In this document: positions 50,843 to 60,177 of the stretch, one piece after another
Layout of the letters: each line of letters opens with the position of its first letter
Position numbering within the stretch: position 1 is the stretch's first letter
Source of the DNA: Nannocystis exedens
Lineage (GTDB): Bacteria; Myxococcota_A; Polyangia; Nannocystales; Nannocystaceae
Direction of reading: 5' to 3'
NCBI RefSeq assembly: GCF_002343915.1
Contig: NZ_NETK01000001.1
Location: forward strand, 3,606,001-3,670,000
DNA length: 64,000 bases
Notes under the pieces: generated by a model
What the model saw: only the letters and a program-made list of their open reading frames with translations
The model's database searches: none
Told to the model about the DNA's origin: nothing
Made by a program: the position numbers and the translations under genes

Positions 50843-51341
50843 GCCGAGGGCACAGGCTGCTCCCGCGGGCCGGGACCCTTCGGGCCCCGCGCTCAAAACC
50901 TGGCCCGAAAGCCAGGCCCGCGCCGCACCACCGCGCACGCGCGGCGGCATCCGCGCGTCACGACCGCGAGCTCAAACCTGGCCCGAAGGACAGGTTCACG
51001 CCGCGGCCGCGCAAGCGGCTTCGGCCGCGAATCCAAGTACATGGCCCGAAGGACAGCCGCACGCGGCGCCCGGCCCGAGGGACGAGCTCCGTCCCGAGGC
51101 CGACCGGTTCTGCTGGCGGCACCTCCCATGTCTCTCCGCGCGAGCGCGACCACGCGCCGACGAACAGCCTGTCCGGGACGCGTCCGCAGCAGCGTCCCGG
51201 CAGCCTGCCCGCAGCGCGCGAATAACCTGTCCCGATGGACACAGATAGCCATTATCGTCCATCGAGACCGCGATATAGATAAATGGACATGTCCTGGAGA
51301 ACATGTCGTGCGAGCGTCGCCACCCCGAGCGAGGCGCGAGC
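50843..51341. repeat. 500-bp intergenic region rich in 14-bp repeat pairs
   Basis: Pairs at 50898/50912, 50976/50990, 51039/51053, 51225/51239 and 51287/51301 (ACATGTCCTGGAGA). Between them are related CGGCCCGAGG-type copies. An 8-bp palindrome CGATGGAC/GTCCATCG (51233-51240/51257-51264) lies in a patch of AT-rich DNA. No gene is recognised. Its position between a plus-strand and a minus-strand gene end suggests terminator or attachment-like roles. Confidence 0.7.
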
Positions 51342-52352
51342 TCAGGGAGCCTTGGTCCAGTAGTAGCCGTCCTGGAAGTCGCCGAGCTTGGCGTCCTTGC
51401 AGTCGACCGGCTTCCAGCCGTCGCAGGACACGCCGGTGAGCTGGAATTCGGGGCGGCGCGGGCGGGTGACGCAATGGGCGCCCTTGGGCCCGAAGATCGC
51501 CTCGGTCGGGAGCAGCGGGTCGGCGAACAGGTTGAAGCCCCACTTGTCCTCGAGCTCGATCGCCGTGCCCGACTTGGTCCACGAGTCGCCGTCGCCGCAG
51601 TAGTCGGCGCGGATCGTGCGGATCGCCCCCATGAACTCCCAGTAGCCGATCTCCCACGGCCGGTAGCCCCACAGCGCGGCCTTGCCGATGCCGCCGTCGA
51701 GACAGGCGATGTTGATGAGGCCCTCCTGGTGGTCGACGTAGCCGTCCTTCATGTCGACGTGCAGGTCCTCGTAGACCACCGCCTCGAGGCCCTCGCCGTT
51801 GTCGTTGCCGCAGACGGCCAGCAGCGAGGACTCTTGGATGTACTGGTACTTCTTGGTGTAGAAGTGCATCCCGTACGTCGCGTCCTTGGGGTACCCGAAC
51901 ACGTACTTGTGATTGCCGTCGGCGTCGTCGAAGCGGTACGAGTGGACGTACATCGTGCGCTTGGTGATGCCGCCGCCGTAGGTGGCGACCTCCCAGCGCG
52001 AGCCGACGAAGTCCGCGCCCTTGTAGATCACGTCCTTGATGCGGCCGTGGAGCTGGCCCTTCTCGGACCACTGCTCCTCGAGCTTGAGCCAGGTGACCTG
52101 GCCCTTGTAGACGCGCTTGAGGTAGACGCCGAGCAGCTGGACGTTTTCGTGCAGGTTGCCCTTGCGGTCGAGCTCGTGCAGCGGGTGATCGCCGAGCGCG
52201 TTGGTGTTGAGCAGCACGCCCCCGGTGCCGAAGCCGCCCGGCCGGAACTCGAGCTCGCCTTCGGCGCCGAACTCGCTGTCAATGGCCTCGTCACAGGCAG
52301 AAGCGGCCGAAAGGGACAGGGCGAGGGCGAGGAAGAGGGGAGTGCGGGACAT
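51342..52352 (-). CDS. ADYC-domain lipoprotein
   Basis: 336 aa. Start at the ATG ending 52352, since GGAG lies 6 nt upstream; an ATG one codon earlier is less well spaced. Lipobox (SLSAASACDE). The C-terminal half carries EFMGAIRTIRADYCGDGDSWT, the ADYC signature of a myxobacterial extracytoplasmic domain, plus paired Cys (SSLLAVCGN, IACLDGG, GAHCVTR, GVSCDGWKPVDC) that probably form disulfides. Function of the family is unknown. It diverges from the ECF sigma factor at 52535. Confidence 0.82.
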   Translation of the reverse strand: MSRTPLFLALALSLSAASACDEAIDSEFGAEGELEFRPGGFGTGGVLLNTNALGDHPLHELDRKGNLHENVQLLGVYLKRVYKGQVTWLKLEEQWSEKGQLHGRIKDVIYKGADFVGSRWEVATYGGGITKRTMYVHSYRFDDADGNHKYVFGYPKDATYGMHFYTKKYQYIQESSLLAVCGNDNGEGLEAVVYEDLHVDMKDGYVDHQEGLINIACLDGGIGKAALWGYRPWEIGYWEFMGAIRTIRADYCGDGDSWTKSGTAIELEDKWGFNLFADPLLPTEAIFGPKGAHCVTRPRRPEFQLTGVSCDGWKPVDCKDAKLGDFQDGYYWTKAP

Positions 52353-52534
52353 CATGGGCTCCGGTTCGGGCGTCGCTTTCGCGATTTCCTTACAAGTGAG
52401 CGGGGCCCCGCGAACAATTGCGCCGGCCGACAATTTTTCCCCTGCCGGCCACAGGCCGATGTCGTGCGCCAGCGCTTGCGGACGCGGCGAAACTGGCGAT
52501 CCGCCCGGACCTGACGGGCCACTCACGGTGGGGT

Positions 52535-53164
52535 ATGATGTTGACGCCGATGCCTGACGATCAGCAGCTCCTCGAGTCCTGGCGCCGAGGTGATGAGGAC
52601 GCCGGCGAGCAGCTCTTCGAGCACTACTACGAGGGGCTCGCTCGCTTCTTCCGCTCGAAGGCCGGAGACGGCGCCGCGGACCTCATCCAGCGCACGTTCC
52701 TGATCTTGCTGGAAACAAAGTCGCGGATGCGCGAAGGCACCAGCTTCCACTGCTATCTGTACGGTATCGCGCGCAACGTGCTGTACGAGCATTACCGCGG
52801 CAAGCGGCGCGACGGCGAACGCTTCCAGCCCGACGAGAACTCGGTCGAGGACCTCGGCCCGACGCCGACGACCCTCATGGCGCAAGCGCAGGAGACCCGG
52901 CTGCTGCTGCAGGCGCTCCGGCACATCCCGCTCGAGTCGCAGCTCATCCTGGAGCTGTATTACTGGGAGCAGATGACGGCCAAGGAGATCGCCGACGTGC
53001 TCGAGGTCCCCGAGGGCACCGCCCGCACGCGGATCCGCCGGGCCAAGCAGCTGCTCGAGGCCCAGCTCGCCGCGCTCGCCGACACCCCTCAGCTCTTGCA
53101 AAGCACGGTGACCGACCTCGACAGCTGGGCTCAGCATCTGCGCACCGCCCTCAAGCCTCGCTAG
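52535..53164 (+). CDS. ECF-type RNA polymerase sigma factor
   Basis: 209 aa from the first of several close ATGs (52535, 52538, 52550). Region 2: LFEHYYEGLARFFRSKAGDGAADLIQRTFLILL with YLYGIARNVLYEHYR. Region 4: LPLESQLILELYYWEQMTAKEIADVLEVPEGTARTRIRRAKQLL (approximately) with the HTH recognition helix. No anti-sigma factor is adjacent; instead a TPR Ser/Thr kinase follows on the same strand after 128 bp, a pairing common in myxobacteria where the kinase may control the sigma factor. Divergent from the ADYC lipoprotein, a candidate target. Confidence 0.87.
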   Translation: MMLTPMPDDQQLLESWRRGDEDAGEQLFEHYYEGLARFFRSKAGDGAADLIQRTFLILLETKSRMREGTSFHCYLYGIARNVLYEHYRGKRRDGERFQPDENSVEDLGPTPTTLMAQAQETRLLLQALRHIPLESQLILELYYWEQMTAKEIADVLEVPEGTARTRIRRAKQLLEAQLAALADTPQLLQSTVTDLDSWAQHLRTALKPR

Positions 53165-53292
53165 GCAGTATCATCGGGGGCGGCGCCGTCGGGCTCCCGA
53201 GCTCGCGCCCGTTTCGGCCCTGAGCGCCGTTTTGCTCGCGCTCGTACGTCCGGCGCAATTGCCGGGCGGCCGGCCGTCACTGAAACGGGGAG

Positions 53293-56200
53293 ATGGTCCC
53301 GCTCCGCCGCGTCCCGCTCTTGACCGCCGACAAGGACATCAGCCTCGAGCAGACGGCCATCTCGGACGACGGGCACCTGTCTGCCCCGCCGGCCCGCTCG
53401 CGGGCGAGGATCGCGTTCGAGGAGACCCGCATCGGCCAGTCGACCGCCGGCGACGAGGCCGCGGGCTCGCGCCCGCCGGCCGACGACATCGGCCTGCTCG
53501 AGACGCACCACTCGGAGTCGCCGCGCGGCGACAAGCCGATGCCGCGCCTGGCCGACAGCGGCGACGAGCTGCGGATGAAGGCCCTGATCAAGGGCAAGCT
53601 GTTCCGCGGCCGCAGCGCGCCGATCAAGATCGGCCGCTTCACCGTGCTCGATCGCCTCGGCGAGGGCGGCATGGGCGTCGTCTACACCGCCTACGACGAC
53701 AAGCTCGACCGCAAGGTCGCCGTCAAGGTCCTGCGCGGCGAGGCCACCCGCGAGGACGACACCAGCCGCCAGCGACTGATGCGCGAGGCCCAGGCGATGG
53801 CCCGCCTGTCTCACCCCAACATCGTCACCGTCCACGAGGTCGGCGACTACGAGGACCAGGTGTTCGTGGCGATGGAATTCGTCCGCGGCATGAGCCTCGA
53901 CGCGTGGATGCGCCGGCGCGAGCGCTCGTGGCGCGAGGTCCTCGCGGTGTTCGTGCAGGCGGGCCGCGGCCTGCAGGCGGCGCACGCGGCCGGCATCATC
54001 CACCGCGACTTCAAGCCGCACAACGTGCTGGTCGGCGACGACGGCGCGGTCAAGGTCCTCGACTTCGGCCTCGCCCGCGCCGCCGGGTACGCCGACAGCG
54101 ACGAGCTGGCGATCACGGCGAAGCGCAGCGAGTCGGCCGGGCACGCGCTGATGGTGCCGCTGACGCAGACCGGCGCGATCATGGGGACGCCGGCGTACAT
54201 GGCCCCGGAGCAGCACGAGGGCCGGCCGGCCAGCGCCGCCAGCGATCAGTTCGCGTTCTGCATCTCGCTGTACGAGGGCGTGTACAAGCGCCACCCGTTC
54301 TCGACCGACTCGCTGGCGAGCCTGATCGGCGACGCGATCCTCGGCCGCGTCGCGCCGCCGCCGGCGGGCGCGAAGGTGCCGGCGCGGATCTTCCGGGCCC
54401 TGCAGCGCGGGCTGTCGGTCGCCGTCGACCGCCGCTTCGCGTCGATGGCCGAGCTGCTGGCCGAGCTCGAGCGCGACCCCGAGGCCCGGCGCCGGCGCCT
54501 GTTCGCCTCGACCGCGTTCGCCGGGTTCGTCGGCGTCGCCGGCTTCGGCGCGGCCGCGCTGCAGCAGCCGGCAGCGGCGGCGCCGATCTGCAGCGGCGCC
54601 GCCGACGAGCTCGCCGCCGTGTGGAGCGGCGAGCGCAGCGAGGCTGTCCGTTCGGCCATGTCGGCGACCGGCGTGCCGTACGCCGCCGACACCTGGTCCA
54701 AAGTACAGCCGCAGCTCGAGGCCTACGCGAGCGCGTGGATCGCCATGCGCGGCGAGGCGTGTGCGACCCACGCCTCGGGCCACCAGTCGGACCACCTGTT
54801 CGACCTCCGCACCGCCTGCCTCGACCAGCGCCGCGCCGGCTTCGCCGGCCTGGTCGACACGCTGGCCTCGGCCGACGCCGAGGTGATGGAGAAGGCGATG
54901 CAGGCGGTGTCGACCCTGCCGCCGATCGAGCGCTGCGGCGACGTCGCGGCGCTGACCGCCGACGTCGTGCCCCCCGACGACGCGCGCGCGCGCGTGCGGG
55001 TGCAGGCGGTGCGCGAGACGCTGGCGCGCGCGGCCGTGCAGGAGCACGCGGGCCGCTACCACGCCGGGCTGGCGACGATCGCGGCCGTGTCCGAGGAGGC
55101 GCAGGCGATCGACTACCCGCCGCTGCGCGGCGAGCTGATGCTGCGCGAGGGCAGCTTGCAGATGGAGGCCGGCGACTTCTCGGCCGCCGACGCGTCGTTC
55201 GGCCAGGCGCTGTGGACGGCGCTCGCCGCCGACGACGCCCGCACCGCCGCGCAGGCGGCGTCGAAGCGGATGTTCCTCCGCGCCGCCCGCATGAACCAGC
55301 CGGCCGAGGCGCTGCGGGACCTCGAGCTGGCGCAGGCGCTGCACGTCCGCGTCCGCGACGACGTCGAGCTGTCCGCCGAGTTCGAGAACAACCTCGGCGC
55401 GGTATACATGATGGCCGGCGACTACGCGGCCGCGCGCCAGCACATGCTCGCGGCCGTCGCCGCGCGCACGGCGGCAGGCCGCCACGACACGGTGCTCAAC
55501 GCGTACACGTACAATAACCTCGGCTTCCTCGCGGCGTTCCTCGGCAACGCGACCGACGCCGCGAACTACTACGGCAGCGCGCTGCCGCTCGGCGAGCGCC
55601 TCCTCGGGCCCGGACATCCGACCGTGCACGTCGTGCGCGGCAACCTGGGGGCCGCTCTCCAGCTGAAGAACCACCTGTCCGAAGGTACATCTTTGCTGCA
55701 GGCCACCGTCGCCGCGCTCGGCGAGGCGCAGGCGACCGCCACGCCGCCGTACGCGGCGGCGCGCACCCGGCTCGGGTTCATCGCCCTGAAGCTCCGCGAC
55801 CTGCCGCGCGCGCACGCCGAGCTCACGGCGGGCCGCGCCGCCTTCACGGCCATCGACCCCGACGAGACCAGCGCGCGCGAGGCGATCTACGGCCTCGGCG
55901 ACGAGGCCGCGGCGAGGGCCTCGTTCGCTGACGCGCAAGCGATCTACGAGGGCATCGTCGACCGCGTCGAGCGCCGCTTCGGCGCCGACCACCCCGAGGC
56001 CTTGCTCGCCCGCATGCGCTTCGGCGAGATGTGGCTGGAGTACGCCGACCGCCCGCTCGCGGCGCTGCCGCAGTTCGACCGCGTCGCCGCCACGTGCAGC
56101 GACGCGGCGCCCGAGACCGCGGTGCTGTGCGGCGACGCGGCGCGGATGACCGCCGACGCCAAGCTGCGCCTCGGCCTCGTCGCCGAGGCGAGCGATCCGC

Positions 56201-56550
56201 TGCAGCGAGCGCTCGCGCTGTACGAGCGCATCCAGGGCGAGTCGAGCCCGGAGATCGTGGCGACGCTGCGGCTGCTCGGCGAGGCGGCGCTGGCCCAGGG
56301 CCGCCGCGACGAGGCCGTCTCCCACCTGCGCCGCGCCGCCGCGCTCGCGCTCGCCGACTTCGACCCCGACCACCCCGACCTCGCCAGGACGCAGTTCAGC
56401 CTGGCGAAGGCGCTCGCCGCCGACCCTGCCGCCGCCGCCGAGGCGCGCGCGCTGGCCGACGCGGCGCTCGCCATCTACAAGGGCCGCGGCGAGGCGTTCG
56501 CGCCCGAGATCCGCGCGATCGAGGGCTGGCAGTCGACCCACTCGCCCTGA
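53293..56550 (+). CDS. Ser/Thr protein kinase with C-terminal TPR array
   Basis: 1085 aa. N-terminal ~110 residues are low-complexity. Kinase domain: LGEGGMGVVYTAYD (~118), VAVKVLRG, IIHRDFKPHNVLVG, KVLDFGLAR, GTPAYMAPEQ. TM near residue 400 (LFASTAFAGFVGVAGFGAAAL). The rest is helical with TPR-like repeats (YTYNNLGFLAAFLGNATDAANYY, GPGHPTVHVVRGNLGAAL and similar) that are less regular than in the kinase at 47603. ATG at 53293; GGGGAG abuts it, so a later start is possible. Follows the ECF sigma factor and may phosphorylate it. Confidence 0.86.
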   Translation: MVPLRRVPLLTADKDISLEQTAISDDGHLSAPPARSRARIAFEETRIGQSTAGDEAAGSRPPADDIGLLETHHSESPRGDKPMPRLADSGDELRMKALIKGKLFRGRSAPIKIGRFTVLDRLGEGGMGVVYTAYDDKLDRKVAVKVLRGEATREDDTSRQRLMREAQAMARLSHPNIVTVHEVGDYEDQVFVAMEFVRGMSLDAWMRRRERSWREVLAVFVQAGRGLQAAHAAGIIHRDFKPHNVLVGDDGAVKVLDFGLARAAGYADSDELAITAKRSESAGHALMVPLTQTGAIMGTPAYMAPEQHEGRPASAASDQFAFCISLYEGVYKRHPFSTDSLASLIGDAILGRVAPPPAGAKVPARIFRALQRGLSVAVDRRFASMAELLAELERDPEARRRRLFASTAFAGFVGVAGFGAAALQQPAAAAPICSGAADELAAVWSGERSEAVRSAMSATGVPYAADTWSKVQPQLEAYASAWIAMRGEACATHASGHQSDHLFDLRTACLDQRRAGFAGLVDTLASADAEVMEKAMQAVSTLPPIERCGDVAALTADVVPPDDARARVRVQAVRETLARAAVQEHAGRYHAGLATIAAVSEEAQAIDYPPLRGELMLREGSLQMEAGDFSAADASFGQALWTALAADDARTAAQAASKRMFLRAARMNQPAEALRDLELAQALHVRVRDDVELSAEFENNLGAVYMMAGDYAAARQHMLAAVAARTAAGRHDTVLNAYTYNNLGFLAAFLGNATDAANYYGSALPLGERLLGPGHPTVHVVRGNLGAALQLKNHLSEGTSLLQATVAALGEAQATATPPYAAARTRLGFIALKLRDLPRAHAELTAGRAAFTAIDPDETSAREAIYGLGDEAAARASFADAQAIYEGIVDRVERRFGADHPEALLARMRFGEMWLEYADRPLAALPQFDRVAATCSDAAPETAVLCGDAARMTADAKLRLGLVAEASDPLQRALALYERIQGESSPEIVATLRLLGEAALAQGRRDEAVSHLRRAAALALADFDPDHPDLARTQFSLAKALAADPAAAAEARALADAALAIYKGRGEAFAPEIRAIEGWQSTHSP

Positions 56551-56961
56551 CCGGAAGGACAGGTCATGCGCCACGGTGCGAGCGGCGACCCGTGGCCCGC
56601 TCCGGCCTGTGCGGTCCATCGAGCCGCGGCCCGATCTCGGTGAAACTTCGATGCAGCGAGCGCGCGAGGGCGACCCGGGCCGTTGGCGTCGAGCAGGAAG
56701 ATCCTGTCCCGAAGGGCATGTCGAAGCTCCTCCCGTGGGCCCTCGGCTTGCCCGCCGAGCGCGCCCTCCTGCGGCGACGAGCGAGGCTGACGGCCGGACG
56801 TGACATGTTCGGAAGGAAATGTCACACCCCACGGCCCTGCGACCCCGCTCGCAAGCGTCGCCGCTCGACGTCCTGGCTCTGGACGTCGACAGCCGATCGG
56901 GCAGCGGCCGAGGCGGCGGAGGCTTCAGGCCCACCGCGCGTGAGCGCGGCGGGCCTCGCGG
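56551..56961. other. Intergenic with several hairpins downstream of the retron RT
   Basis: 411 bp between the convergent TPR kinase and RT genes. Hairpins: 56570-56576/56590-56596 (7 bp), 56800-56806/56819-56825 (7 bp, within a repeat pair), 56865-56873/56881-56889 (9 bp, 7-nt loop) and 56927-56956 (12 paired bases, GTGA loop). Repeat pairs start at 56545/56559, 56702/56716 and 56803/56817. No gene recognised. It is the only sizeable non-coding DNA next to the RT in this window and could hold structured RNA. Confidence 0.45.
56927..56956 (-). terminator. Strong hairpin after the retron RT gene
   Basis: Stem AGGCCC/GGGCCT plus CCGCGC/GCGCGG with one mismatch and a GTGA loop, 5 bp beyond the RT stop codon. 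No T-run follows on either strand. It may end the operon transcript by structure or protect its 3' end. Confidence 0.4.
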
Positions 56962-58263
56962 TCACACGCGACCGAGCGCGGCGAGCAGCTGCTTGCCGAG
57001 CTTCTTGTCGGTCATGTAGATGTAGGCGATCCGGCCGGCCAGGCTCGACAGGGTCTCGCCTTCCTTGAGCGGCTTGCCGTGGGCCAGGTTGTGGACGGCG
57101 GCCCGGACCTCGCGCTTGAACTCGCGGGTCACGCGGGGGCCCTGCTTGCCGTTGACGACCAGACCGGTGACCTGCTGGCGGCCGCCGGAGCGGTGGACGC
57201 GGGTCTTGTCGGGGTGGACCGTAAAACCCTCGGCGGCGGCGATGATCGAGATCCCGCCGAGCAGGCCGCCGACGCCCGGCTTGCCCTTGTGGTCACTCGG
57301 CAGGCTGAACGTCAGGTCGTCGGCGTAGCGGGTGTAACGCCAGCCGAGCTTCTTCGCCAGGCCTTGCAGGCGCCGGTCGAGGCGGAGGCACAGCGTGTTC
57401 GTGATCGCCGGGCTGGTCGGGGCGCCCTGCGGCAGGCAACGTGGCCCCAAGGACAGGTAGTAGGTCTTGCCCTCGACCTCGGCGACGTGGCGCGGCGCCT
57501 CGGTGCACAGCAGCGCCAGCAGGGTCGCGATCTGCTCGCGGTAGCCGGCCTTGCGGAACACCCCCTTGACCCGCGGCAGCGTCACCGTGGGGAAGAAGTC
57601 CTTGAGGTCGACCTTCAGCAGGATCTGCGAGTCGCGGTGAACCGCCGCGTTGGTCGCGGTCGAGCGCCCGTGCAAAAAGCCGTGGGCCGCGCCGTGGACC
57701 GGCAGGCGCTCGACCACCTCGCGCAAGATCCACCGCTGGGCCGCCTTGAGCTTGCGGTGCGGGGCCCAGATCGCGCGCTTCGTGCCGTCGCGCTTGGGGA
57801 TCTCGAAGCGGTAGTAGTTGAGCTTCGTGGCCGCGTCGCGGTGGTACGCGAGGCGGCGCAGCTCGGCGATGCTGACCCCGAGCGCCTCGGCCAGCTCCTT
57901 CGGCTTGTCGAGCTTCGGCAGCTCGTTCTCCGCCTGGCGCTCCTCGGCGCCCGGCAGGTCCCACTTGTCGTGGTCGAGCTGGTCGTTCCAGAACACGCCC
58001 TCGCCGAGGTGGACCAGGTGCGCGGCCTTGTAGGCGAGCCACGCCTCCTTGGCCAGGCGGCGCTTCTCGGCCGCCTCCTCCTTGAGCGACTTCTTGTAGC
58101 GCTCGAGCTCGGCCTTGCTCATGCTGTCGGTCGGCTTGCGCTCGACCAGATAGCCCTTCTCCTTGAGCTGGGCCTCGATGTACTTGTCGCGGCCGCCGGC
58201 GGACTCGACGGCGCGCCAGGTCTCGAGCATGCGGCTGTAATCAATGCGGTTGGTGGTCGCCAT
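56962..58263 (-). CDS. ret: Retron reverse transcriptase
   Basis: 433 aa. A ~165-residue helical N-terminal extension precedes the RT fold, as in myxobacterial retron RTs. Motifs: GAAHGFLHGRS (RT2), NAAVH at 205-209, the retron-specific NAxxH of region X, LLKVDLKDFF (catalytic D219), LPQGAPTSPAITN (RT4), RYADDLTFS with catalytic D315/D316, and QQVTGLVVN with the retron VTG triplet (365-367). It would make msDNA from a linked ncRNA by 2'-OH priming. It starts 6 bp after the SWIM-protein stop, so it is last in a three-gene operon. The msr-msd is not identified. Confidence 0.93.
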   Translation of the reverse strand: MATTNRIDYSRMLETWRAVESAGGRDKYIEAQLKEKGYLVERKPTDSMSKAELERYKKSLKEEAAEKRRLAKEAWLAYKAAHLVHLGEGVFWNDQLDHDKWDLPGAEERQAENELPKLDKPKELAEALGVSIAELRRLAYHRDAATKLNYYRFEIPKRDGTKRAIWAPHRKLKAAQRWILREVVERLPVHGAAHGFLHGRSTATNAAVHRDSQILLKVDLKDFFPTVTLPRVKGVFRKAGYREQIATLLALLCTEAPRHVAEVEGKTYYLSLGPRCLPQGAPTSPAITNTLCLRLDRRLQGLAKKLGWRYTRYADDLTFSLPSDHKGKPGVGGLLGGISIIAAAEGFTVHPDKTRVHRSGGRQQVTGLVVNGKQGPRVTREFKREVRAAVHNLAHGKPLKEGETLSSLAGRIAYIYMTDKKLGKQLLAALGRV

Positions 58264-58269
58264 GATGGT

Positions 58270-60177
58270 CTACCCCGCGCTCCCGTCGAGAAACCCGCGC
58301 GCCTCGAGGTCGTCGACGCGCTCGAAGAAGGCCGCTCGCGCCTCGGCGACCGAGCCGAACACGAAGCTCTGGACCCGCAGCTTCGACCCGCGCGGGCCCC
58401 AGCGGATCCGCAGGCGCTGGCGGTCGAGCGAGAGCTGCACGATCTCCTCCGACTCGCCCGTCGCCCCCGTCGCCACCGGCAAGCGGCGCGCGTAGGTCCG
58501 CGTCTCGAGCGTGATCGTCCCGCGCTCGGCCCCGCGGGCCTGGCGGCGGCGCTCCTCCTCCTGCGCCTGGGCGATCCGCAGCGCGATCAGGTGGGCGCAC
58601 GGGCCCTCCTTCAGCTTGTGCTTGCGGTAGAACGCGCAGGTGCACTCGGCCCCGCGCACGCGGCCGTCGTCGTCGAGCGTCAGCTGCGGGCGGTAGTCGC
58701 GGCGGTCGGCGGTGACGGTGACCTTGCCGGTCAGCTCGAGGCCGACGCCGTAGATCCGGTTCTCGCTGGCGATCTTGACCGCGCCCTTGGCCACGAGGTC
58801 GTGCGCCACCTTCTCGCGGGCGTTGCGGTAGACCAGGCGGCCGAGGTCGATCGCGCCGCCGAGCAGCGGGCGGAGACGGTAGCGGTCCTGGGACAGGTCG
58901 TACATCACCTGGCCGTGCTGGCAGGCCTTCTGCAGCGCCGCGCGCACGTCGGCGATCGGCTTTTTGGTCGCCGTCGCCAGCTCCTCCGCGGTCGCGACCC
59001 ACACCTCGCCGAGCTGCTTCAGCACCGCCGACAGCGTCGCCGCGGCCTCGTCGCCGCGGTCGCGCGGCAGCAGCTGGTCGAAGCCGACCGCCTGCGACCA
59101 GTTGGCCGAGGTGAAGCCCGACAGCCCGAGCGTGAAGGTGACCGGGCCGGCGCGCAGCACGTAGAAGCTGGGCAGGCCCGAGCCGAGCAGGTGGATGTCG
59201 ACGGTCTCGACGAACGGCAGCAGGCGGCGGAGCAGGCCGAGGCGGCGGCGGCCCCAGATCCGCACCAGCGCCGGCTGGCGGCCGGTGAACGGCCCCGCGC
59301 TGGTGGCGATGACCAGCTCCCACGGCTCGAGCACCAGCCGCGGCGGCTCGCCGGGCACCAGCTCGACGCGGACGCCGCGGCCGCCCTGCTTCTTGTCGGC
59401 GTTGAGCCGCAGGTGGCGCAGCACGTTGTAGAGGTCGATCGCCGCGATCCGCACCGCCGTGGTCGGCAGGGTCGCGGCGGCTTGCACCTGCAAGAACCCG
59501 CGCAGCCAGCTGTCGGGCAGCTGGATCGACTTCTCGATCACCGGCGGGCGGGCGGCGTCGCTGGCGACGCTGACGGCGTCGGTGCCGATCGTCAGCTTCG
59601 TCTCGCGGTAGCTGCGGATCCGCTGCACCCCGTCGAACAGCGCCTTGCTGAAGTCGATGTTGGTGGTGCCGTGCTGCAGATCGCCGCTGCGCTCGACCGC
59701 CGACCAGTCGATCGCCATCTGCGCGTAGGCGCCCTCGTCCTTGGAGAACACCTCGAACAGCAGCTTGTCGGGGTGGACGGTGACGACCGGGTCGAGCACC
59801 ACCCACGCCGACGGGTCGTTGCGCGCCAGCCAGTCGAAGTAGGCCTGCTGGGCCTGCCACGCGCTCTGCCCGGCGGTCTGCTTCTTCAGCCGCATGTAGG
59901 CGAGGTACGCGGTCCTGTCCTTCGGGACATAGCGGAAGTCCGAGCTGACGACCTCGTACAGCGCCGACAACGCCTCGCGCACCAGCAGCGGCTGCTTGAG
60001 CGCGCCCTCGGCCCGCACCGGCGGGCGCTCGGTGTTGGCGAAGATCTGCAGCTTCGACGAGCGCTCGCCGGCCTCGAGCTGGCTGGCGCCGGCGTAGCCG
60101 AGGCGGACCGGCGTCCGCGGGTCGGTGAGCTGCTCCTCGGGCTTGCTCGACTCCGGTTCCTTGGTTTCCTCGCTCAC
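58270..60177 (-). CDS. SWIM zinc-finger protein of the retron operon (WH-SWIM-type)
   Basis: 635 aa from a GTG start overlapping the upstream stop (GTGA). The SWIM motif (CxCxnCxH) is RGAECTCAFYRKHK...GPCAHLIALR at ~505-530. Ahead of it, LKQLGEVWVATAEELATATKKPIADVRAALQKACQHG reads as a winged-helix region. The first ~400 residues are mixed alpha/beta and not recognised. SWIM domains bind DNA or proteins. Coupling to the RT and a HEAT/ARM protein matches the composition I recall for type XIII retrons (ARM, WHSWIM, RT). A repeat pair lies at 59913/59927. Confidence 0.8.
   Translation of the reverse strand: MSEETKEPESSKPEEQLTDPRTPVRLGYAGASQLEAGERSSKLQIFANTERPPVRAEGALKQPLLVREALSALYEVVSSDFRYVPKDRTAYLAYMRLKKQTAGQSAWQAQQAYFDWLARNDPSAWVVLDPVVTVHPDKLLFEVFSKDEGAYAQMAIDWSAVERSGDLQHGTTNIDFSKALFDGVQRIRSYRETKLTIGTDAVSVASDAARPPVIEKSIQLPDSWLRGFLQVQAAATLPTTAVRIAAIDLYNVLRHLRLNADKKQGGRGVRVELVPGEPPRLVLEPWELVIATSAGPFTGRQPALVRIWGRRRLGLLRRLLPFVETVDIHLLGSGLPSFYVLRAGPVTFTLGLSGFTSANWSQAVGFDQLLPRDRGDEAAATLSAVLKQLGEVWVATAEELATATKKPIADVRAALQKACQHGQVMYDLSQDRYRLRPLLGGAIDLGRLVYRNAREKVAHDLVAKGAVKIASENRIYGVGLELTGKVTVTADRRDYRPQLTLDDDGRVRGAECTCAFYRKHKLKEGPCAHLIALRIAQAQEEERRRQARGAERGTITLETRTYARRLPVATGATGESEEIVQLSLDRQRLRIRWGPRGSKLRVQSFVFGSVAEARAAFFERVDDLEARGFLDGSAG

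Noticed and set aside
53161..56934. A 1257-codon open frame on the minus strand
   Set aside because: It lies antisense to the ECF-adjacent TPR kinase, whose own frame has clear kinase and TPR motifs. The minus frame has none.
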